From: Isoetes taiwanensis
Lineage: Eukaryota; Streptophyta; Lycopodiopsida; Isoetales; Isoetaceae
Length of the DNA: 64,000 bases
Assembly: GCA_021234155.1 (NCBI GenBank)
Contig: JAJEKV010000020.1
Location: 3,706,563 to 3,770,562 of the forward strand
Direction of reading: 5' to 3'
The position numbers and the translations under genes were made by a program. The notes beneath the pieces were generated by a model, which had not been told where the DNA came from, made no database searches, and worked only from the letters and a program-made list of their open reading frames with translations. Positions 55,882-64,000 of the stretch are shown here, piece after piece (position 1 is the stretch's first letter; the number at the start of each line of letters is the position of its first letter).

Positions 55882-58800
55882 CCTTTTTAAAATCTGTTCA
55901 AACAGACTTTTACCATCCATGGCCTTTTGCAAAGACCACTTCAAGCCAATATGCAGCCTTAAGCCAAAACAGGTGTAACTTTGACTTAAGCCTTAAAAAT
56001 GGTTAACATTTATTAAAGCCAAAGAAATTACCAGAATTTATAGCCAAGACTCAGTTCAAATACACGAGATCATGTAGAAAGCAATGCTAGAAATAATATA
56101 TCCTTATTCAAGAAATTATTGTCCACATATCATCTTAAAAGAGGGGAAATAAATTATATACAATGGTACCTTGTCAACGCATTACACATATTAATTTACT
56201 TACAGAATGTCATTTCTGTCATGTAAATACTTGGCCAGAATTGCTTATTGAAAGTTCCAGTAGAATCATAGCTTCCTTTAATCATGAAAACACAACAAGG
56301 AGCAAGAAACCCGGTTACCTGCAGTAGAACCAGAGAACAGTTAGCCTTAATCAGGGTAAAAGCCTAAGCTACTGACAGGTAAGCTATAGGTTTCTTGAGC
56401 TTAACGCCCTTCACCTCATTTGTAATCATAATAGATAGATACATATTAGATGTAGAAACAATGAACATGCTGCAGCCTAAATATAATATGTAGCCTAAAT
56501 ATAATGACAATTATGAGTGTGGGAGCACTAAATAAATTTATATCAGATCCCAAAAGGCCTGCCATGTTTGGGATCCAGACCCCCATTTGCACACCCTTGC
56601 TGGTACACTAACGAAGCAAGTTTAAATACACTTAGAAGACAACTCTAGCTTTTATTACCCTTAGGGACTGATCACATAATCATAAACTGGAATAACACAA
56701 TGATCACAGTAATTTAGTGTGAAGATTAAGTTCAAGGAGATAGACCAGCCTCATTTACCCAGTACAAGCTGGAGTCAATACACTGTTCAGTCTAGTGGCT
56801 AGGAACAAAATAGAACTTTACCTATTTGCTCTACAACTGGCAAGGTCACTCATCATAGAGCAATACAGAACCAGGCATGCTTCTCAATAAATATGAAAAT
56901 ATTCAAGCCATAATGCATCAAGAAGTAAGCACATAATCATTTACATAGAACACCATGGCCCATGGTTTTGCAGCATGTAATTTAGACACAACCATCATTT
57001 CGATTTAAGTAAACATTCAGATTAATCAAAGATGGAGCGGCCTATTGATATAAATTATCACCAGCCATGGTAAAAGTGCAGCTAAAAAGCCAGCCATTTT
57101 CTGCTATCTAATATCCAGCCAACACATGGTCATGAGATATTATCCAACTGGATAATATTCCAGATAAAACAATCTGCCATTGCTTTTCAGACTTATCATT
57201 ACACTAATTACACTTTCAAGTTCTGGCATTAGACTAGTTACAATATTCCAGTAGATAGATCTAATATGCCAGCAGTTAAATAATAACCTGTCAGGTCAAA
57301 ATCAGCATCTACTGAGATAACTACTTCATATCCTAATCCTCCTACGGGCTACACAATAAATATCAATGCACTTAAGTTTTGCAGCAGAGATCTTCACCAA
57401 ATGGTCAAAGATAAATCTAAGACATGCATCAATTATAGTGTAAAACTACTGTAAAAATTTGAGACTCCTTCCCAAACCTGAGAAGTGTAATGTGATGTGC
57501 TGCCTGGATCTTCAAGTTGGCGTCGTATTTTCTTCTTTCCTTTGCTAGAGGGTCTACTTGAGAAATCGAAATAGCCCTTACATCTAATTGCAAAATAGAC
57601 GATTTGATTTGCTCTTGTCTGCATCATGTCGTTGTACCATGCCGCTGTACGAAGCCGATGCTCTCCTAAAGGCATAGCTTCAGGTTTCGCCTATAACATC
57701 CATGTTCAAAGATGGTAAAATACGAAATGAAACAGGGAACGGAACAGCTAGTTAAGCTCTTCAAACATCGAGCAATCCAGATCCGGCTTGCTAAAAGATA
57801 TTACACGAAATAGCTGTTAGCAGTTTTGGTCGCAGATGCACTCACAGTTTTGGTCGCAGATGCATACATTAGGGTTTTGCATATATAAAACCTAATATCC
57901 TAATATCACTTTATTAAGCGGCCATGCTTGATAAGCCATTACAATTTCCCTATATTATTTTTATCCACAAGTTGACTTAAATTTTAAGTCATATGTCTAT
58001 TCGCATTTTCCACAGTTAGCATGTTCAGCCAAGGTAATGTATACGAATTCAAAAAGTGCGATGTGCCCATAATGCCACTACAACTTCCACAATTTGACCT
58101 AGCCCTCAAGCTACATGTCATGTGTCTCACAAGTTTTAGAGATTCTTAACTTTAGAATCCAGCATCGAGAAACCATGGAACCATCTCATGAAATTTCCTT
58201 ATATTGTCTGTGGACCATGGGTCTGATGTACCTTTAGTCAAATGTACTAAACCTTCCAACTAATTCAACCTTGCAAGCATGGTAAAATCCACAAAGAATG
58301 TAGCAACCAAAGGTTCACAAAAATTCGAATTTCACTCAGTAGCCATGCCCCTTTGGTTTACACAACTTCAAACATTTGCCATGTGCCATAGTAATGGAGG
58401 TATCAGGATCTAATGGTCCATGGTGACTCACGTCTTGCAGAAGTTAGCATTTTTAGAATAGGTAGTGCTCATGCATTCAAGCAGACCACCAAGTTCCAAG
58501 TGCCCATTACAACTTCCCTGTATGATTTTGATTCCCACTTTGAATCAGCTATTAAGTCATAGTTCATGCATACCAAGATAGTTATGCATAATACATGGAT
58601 CATCTTGTACCTTTATAATTCATACCTTAGGTCAAAGTGAGCCTTTGCAAACCATATTCTTATAATAAAAAAAGCCTGCCTCCTACCGTAGGTCAGAGTG
58701 GGCAAAGTCATAAATAGAGTTATCAACAAGGAGAGTAGGACCTTGTTGCCAAAGCCCTACCCTACCTATACTGCCTAATTAACTCTTATTGCATTTGCTG

Positions 58801-59232
58801 CAAGTATTTATTTCTCCTTAGGAGAGCCAAATGGCAAACAGATTGAGCTTAGTCTGGCCAATGCCCAAAGACCAGTTTAAAACAGCCAAACCTCGACCTA
58901 TGATTCAAATTTTTCATGTTAAGTTCTATTGGCAGAATTTCATCAACAACTAGTGTCATATTACCTTTATTTTTGAATCGAACTCCAAAAGCGAAACTTA
59001 TCTGTCATTTTTGCACAAGTTATATTTGTACCACTGAGTATTGATATTATACTCGTCCTCATTGGCAGCCTTGGGTAATCGTACAGATTGGTCGAAAGAA
59101 TAATAGTCATCATTTCCAGCCTATGCCAATTCCTATAAAGGTCCAAAATATATTAGTAAGAACTTATATACACCTGAATTTTAACCATTTTAAGGCCCCT
59201 AGTATAACTAGGGAACTGAGTTAGTGAAAAAA
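55882..59232. repeat. 3.35-kb tandem unit, copy 2
   Basis: Very close to copy 1 over its whole length. Exon A lies at about 57690-57478 with LRTAAWYND where copy 1 has LNTAAWYNG. Exon B ends at 56204. The splice borders seen in copy 1 are retained. Confidence 0.95.
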
Positions 59233-62200
59233 CCTTTTTAAAATCTGTTCAAACAGACTTTTACCATCCATGGCCTTTTGCAAAGACCACTTCAAGCCAA
59301 TATGCAGCCTTAAGCCAAAACAGGTGTAACTTTGACTTAAGCCTTAAAAATGGTTAACATTTATTAAAGCCAAAGAAATTACCAGAATTTATAGCCAAGA
59401 CTCAGTTCAAATACACGAGATCATGTAGAAAGCAATGCTAGAAATAATATATCCTTATTCAAGAAATTATTGTCCACATATCATCTTAAAAGAGGGGAAA
59501 TAAATTATATACAATGGTACCTTGTCAACGCATTACACATATTAATTTACTTACAGAATGTCATTTCTGTCATGTAAATACTTGGCCAGAATTGCTTCTT
59601 CTTCTTCTTCTTCTTATTGAAAGTTCCAGTAGAATCATAGCTTCCTTTAATCATGAAAACACAACAAGGAGCAAGAAACCCGGTTACCTGCAGTAGAACC
59701 AGAGAACAGTTAGCCTTAATCAGGGTAAAAGCCTAAGCTACTGACAGGTAAGCTATAGGTTTCTTGAGCTTAACGCCCTTCACCTCATTTGTAATCATAA
59801 TAGATAGATACATATTAGATGTAGAAACAATGAACATGCTGCAGCCTAAATATAATATGTAGCCTAAATATAATGACAATTATGAGTGTGGGAGCACTAA
59901 ATAAATTTATATCAGATCCCAAAAGGCCTCGCCATGTTTGGGATCCGGACCCCATTTGCACACCCCTTGCGGGTACACTAACGAAGCAAGTTTAAATACA
60001 CTTAGAAGACAACTCTAGCTTTTATTACCCTTAGGGACTGATCACATAATCATAAACCGGAATAACACAATGATCACAAGAATTTAGTGTGAAGATTAAG
60101 TTCAAGGAGATAGACCAGCCTCATTTACCCAAAGACAAGCCGGAGTCAATACAATCGTTGATCTAGTGGCTAGGAACAAAATAGAACTTTACCTATTTGC
60201 TCTACAACCGCAAGGTCACTCATCATAGAGCAATACGTAACCGTGCATGCTTCTCAATAAATATGAAAATATTCAAGCCATAATGCATCAAGAAGTAAGC
60301 ACATAATCATTTACATAGAACACCATGGCCCATGGTTTTGCAGCATGTATGTAATTTAGACACAACCATCATTTCGATTTAAGTAAACATTCAGATTAAT
60401 CAAAGATGGAGCGCCTATTGATATAAATTATCACCAGCCATGGTAAAAGTGCAGCTAAAAAAGCCCCATTTTCTCGCTATCTAATATCCACCCAACACAT
60501 GGTCATGAGATATTATCCAACTGGATAATATTCCGTATAAAACAATCGCCATTGCTTTTCGGACTTATCATTACACTAATTACACTTTCAAGTTCGGCAT
60601 TAGACTAGTTACAATATTCCAATAGATAGATCTAATATGCCGCCAGGTTAAATAATAACCTGTCAGTCAAAATCAGCATCTACCGAGATAACTACTTCAT
60701 ATCCTAATCCTCCTACGGGCTACACAATAAATATCAATGCACTTAAGTTTTGCAGCAGAGATCTTCACCAAATGGTCAAAGATAAATCTAAGACATGCAT
60801 CAATTATAGTGTAAAACTACTGTAAAATTTGAGACTCCTTCCCAAACCTCGAGAAGTGTAATGTGATGTGTTGCACTGATCTTCAAGTTGGCGTCATTTT
60901 TTCTTCTTTCCTTTGCTAGAGGGTCTACTTGAGAAATCGAAATAGCCCTTACATCTAATTGCAAAATAGACGATTTGATTTGCTCTTGTGCGCATCATGT
61001 CGTTGTACCATGCATTTGTCTGAAGCCGATGCTCTCCTAAAGGCATAGCTTCGGGTTTAAGCCTATAACATCCATGTTCAAAGATGGTAAAATACTGAAA
61101 TGAAACAGGAAACGGAACAGCTAGTTAAGCTCTTCAAACATCGAGCAATCCAGATCCGGCTTGCTAAAAGATATTACACGAAATAGTCATTAGCGCTTTT
61201 GGTCGCAGATGCACTCCACGCTTTGGTCGCAGATGATGCATACATTAGGGTTTTGCATATATAAAACCTAATATCCTAATATCACTTTATTAAGCGGCCA
61301 TGCTTGATAAGCCATTACAATTTCCCTATATTATTTTTATCCACAAGTTGACTTAAATTTTAAGTCATATGTCTATTCGCATTTTCCACAGTTAGCATGT
61401 TCAGCCAAGGTAATGTATACGAATTCAAAAAGTGCGATGTGCCCATAATGCCACTACAACTTCCACAATTTGACCTAGCCCTCAAGCTACATGTCATGTG
61501 TCTCACAAGTTTTAGAGATTCTTAACTTTAGAATCCAGCATCGAGAAACCATGGAACCATCTCATGAAATTTCCTTATATTGTCTGTGGACCATGGGTCT
61601 GATGTACCTTTAGTCAAATGTACTAAACCTTCCAACTAATTCAACCTTGCAAGCATGGTAAAATCCACAAAGAATGTAGCAACCAAAGGTTCACAAAAAT
61701 TCGAATTTCACTTTCGGAGCCATGCCCCTTTGGTTTACACAACTTCAAACATTTGCCATGTGCCATAGTAATGGAGGTATCAGGATCTAATGGTCCATGG
61801 TGACTCACGTCTTGCAGAAGTTAGCATTTTTAGAATAGGTAGTGCTCATGCATTCAAGCAGACCACCAAGTTCCAAGTGCCCATTACAACTTCCCTGTAT
61901 GATTTTGATTCCCACTTTGAATCAGCTATTAAGTCATAGTTCATGCATACCAAGATAGTTATGCATAATACATGGATCATCTTGTACCTTTATAATTCAT
62001 ACCTTAGGTCAAAGTGAGCCTTTGCAAACCATATTCTTATAATAAAAAAAGCCTGCCTCCTACCGTAGGTCAGAGTGGGCAAAGTCATAAATAGAGTTAT
62101 CAACAAGGAGAGTAGGACCTTGTTGCCAAAGCCCTACCCTACCTATACTGCCTAATTAACTCTTATTGCATTTGCTGCAAGTATTTATTTCTCCTTAGGA

Positions 62201-62616
62201 GAGCCAAATGGCAAACAGATTGAGCTTAGTCCGCCAATGCCCAAAGACCAGGTTTAAAACAGCCAAAACCTCGACCTATGATTCAAATTTTCATGTTAAG
62301 TTCTATTGGCGAAATTTCATCAACAACTAGTGTCATATTACCTTTATTTTTTGAATCGAACTCCAAAAGCGAAACTTATCTGTCATTTTTGCACAAGTTA
62401 TATTTGTACCAATCGAGTATTGATATTATACTCGGCCCCTCATTGGCAGCCTTGGGTAATCGCGTGCAGTTGGTCGAAAGAATAATAGTCATCATTTCCA
62501 GCCTATGCCAATTCCTATAAAGGTCCAAAATATATTAGTAAGAACTTATATACACCTGAATTTTAACCATTTTAAGGCCCCTAGTATAACTAGGGAACTG
62601 AGTTAGTGAAAAAAAA
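59233..62616. repeat. 3.38-kb tandem unit, copy 3
   Basis: It differs from copies 1 and 2 by an 18-bp CTT-repeat gain in exon B (59598-59615) and by many small changes at CAG/CTG sites, for example around 60060-60240 and 60590-60670. Exon A is altered at its acceptor side (near 61060). Confidence 0.95.
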
Positions 62617-64000
62617 CCTTTTTAAAATCTGTTCAAACAGACTTTTACCATCCATGGCCTTTTGCAAAGACCACTTCAAGCCAATATGCAGCCTTAAGCC
62701 AAAACAGGTGTAACTTTGACTTAAGCCTTAAAAATGGTTAACATTTATTAAAGCCAAAGAAATTACCGTAATTTATAGCCAAGACTCAGTTCAAATACAC
62801 GAGATCATGTAGAAAGCAATGCTAGAAATAATATATCCTTATTCAAGAAATTATTGTCCACATATCATCTTAAAAGAGGGGAAATAAATTATATACAATG
62901 GTACCTTGTCAACGCATTACACATATTAATTTACTTACAGAATGTCATTTCTGTCATGTAAATACTTGGCCAGAATTGCTTCTTCTTCTTCTTCTTCTTA
63001 TTGAAAGTTCCAGTAGAATCATAGCTTCCTTTAATCATGAAAACACAACAAGGAGCAAGAAACCCGGTTACCTGCAGTAGAACCAGAGAACAGTTAGCCT
63101 TAATCAGGGTAAAAGCCTAAGCTACTGACAGGTAAGCTATAGGTTTCTTGAGCTTAACGCCCTTCACCTCATTTGTAATCATAATAGATAGATACATATT
63201 AGATGTAGAAACAATGAACATGCTGCAGCCTAAATATAATATGTAGCCTAAATATAATGACAATTATGAGTGTGGGAGCACTAAATAAATTTATATCAGA
63301 TCCCAAAAGGCCTGCCATGTTTGGGATCCAGACCCCCATTTGCACACCCTTGCTGGTACACTAACGAAGCAAGTTTAAATACACTTAGAAGACAACTCTA
63401 GCTTTTATTACCCTTAGGGACTGATCACATAATCATAAACTGGAATAACACAATGATCACAGTAATTTAGTGTGAAGATTAAGTTCAAGGAGATAGACCA
63501 GCCCTCATTTACCCAAGACAAGCCGGAGTCAATACAATCGCTCAGTCTAGTGGCTAGGAACAAAATAGAACTTTACCTATTTGCTCTACAACCGCAAGGT
63601 CACTCATCATAGAGCAATACGTAACCGTGCATGCTTCTCAATAAATATGAAAATATTCAAGCCATAATGCATCAAGAAGTAAGCACATAATCATTTACAT
63701 AGAACACCATGGCCCATGGTTTTGCGATGTAATTTAGACACAACCATCATTTCGATTTAAGTAAACATTCAGATTAATCAAAGATGGAGCGGCCTATTGA
63801 TATAAATTATCACCACCATGGTAAAAGTGCAGCTAAAAAGCCAGCCATTTTCTCGCTATCTAATATCCAAATAACACATGGTCATGAGATATTATCCAAC
63901 CGGATAATATTCCGGATAAAACAATCTGCCATTGCTTTTCGGACTTATCATTACACTAATTACACTTTCAAGTTCTGGCATTAGACTAGTTACAATATTC
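62617..64000. repeat. 3.35-kb tandem unit, copy 4 (cut by window end)
   Basis: The first 1384 bp of a further unit. It shares the 18-bp CTT-repeat gain with copy 3 (62979-62999 region) and part of its CAG/CTG changes, so copies 3 and 4 are closest relatives. The array continues beyond the window. Confidence 0.95.

Noticed and set aside
62278-62520. 80-codon plus-strand ORF in array copy 3
   Set aside because: It is opened only by local differences in this copy and lies antisense to the putative terminal exon. It is absent from copies 1 and 2.

Overview
The window looks like nuclear DNA of a land plant with a large, repeat-rich genome. The evidence is chromodomain-bearing Ty3/gypsy retrotransposons primed by initiator tRNA-Met, L1-type LINEs, split genes with GT-AG introns, and no dense set of host genes. 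A non-flowering lineage such as a fern is plausible, but that is inference. No intact single-copy host gene was recognised. Almost everything is mobile or repeated DNA in several nested layers.

Layout. 1-8.2 kb holds degenerate sequence with remnants of transposon-like or coiled-coil ORFs. 8248-11655 is a non-autonomous DNA element with 32-bp terminal inverted repeats. It carries six internal palindromic modules and is inserted into an old LTR fragment (about 8160-8247 and 11656-12265). 12576-38795 is element 1, a plus-strand Ty3/gypsy chromovirus with LTRs of about 1.64 kb and a 5-bp target duplication (ACCAT). Its 3' LTR is split by element 2 (24670-37669), a related minus-strand chromovirus with its own 5-bp duplication (TTGTA). 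38.8-42.15 kb is a third, sushi/Tf1-like gypsy element cut off in RNase H. Next come a LINE (about 42.15-45.22 kb), an LTR-like block with internal duplications (45.2-46.6 kb), and a DUF7869-like pseudogene (47.47-49.85 kb) split by a 5'-truncated LINE with a perfect 12-bp duplication. 52.5-64 kb is a head-to-tail array of about 3.35-kb units, three complete and one cut by the window edge. Each unit carries phase-compatible exons on the minus strand.

Main discovery. Elements 1 and 2 each carry, upstream of gag, a gene whose product ends in a histone H3 fold. In element 1 it is an uninterrupted 360-codon ORF (14830-15912) containing [17 protein letters not shown] near its end. In element 2 it is frameshifted (35427-34153, minus) but starts with MARTKQTARK, the canonical H3 tail up to Lys9. 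Both share the same linker (a Tyr/Trp-rich helix followed by EGGRP), so they appear to descend from one capture. A second accessory ORF of unknown function lies between the H3-like gene and gag in both elements, and both integrases end in a chromodomain. The order is therefore H3-like protein, unknown ORF2, Gag, protease, RT/RNase H, integrase-chromodomain. Duplicated hairpins lie in the non-coding leader segments.

A second cross-cutting signal concerns data quality or mutation. Near-identical repeat copies differ preferentially at CAG/CTG sites, in both LTR pairs, in one primer-binding site and in the tandem array. This may reflect base-calling error at CHG-methylated DNA, and some of the apparent frameshifts may be artefacts.
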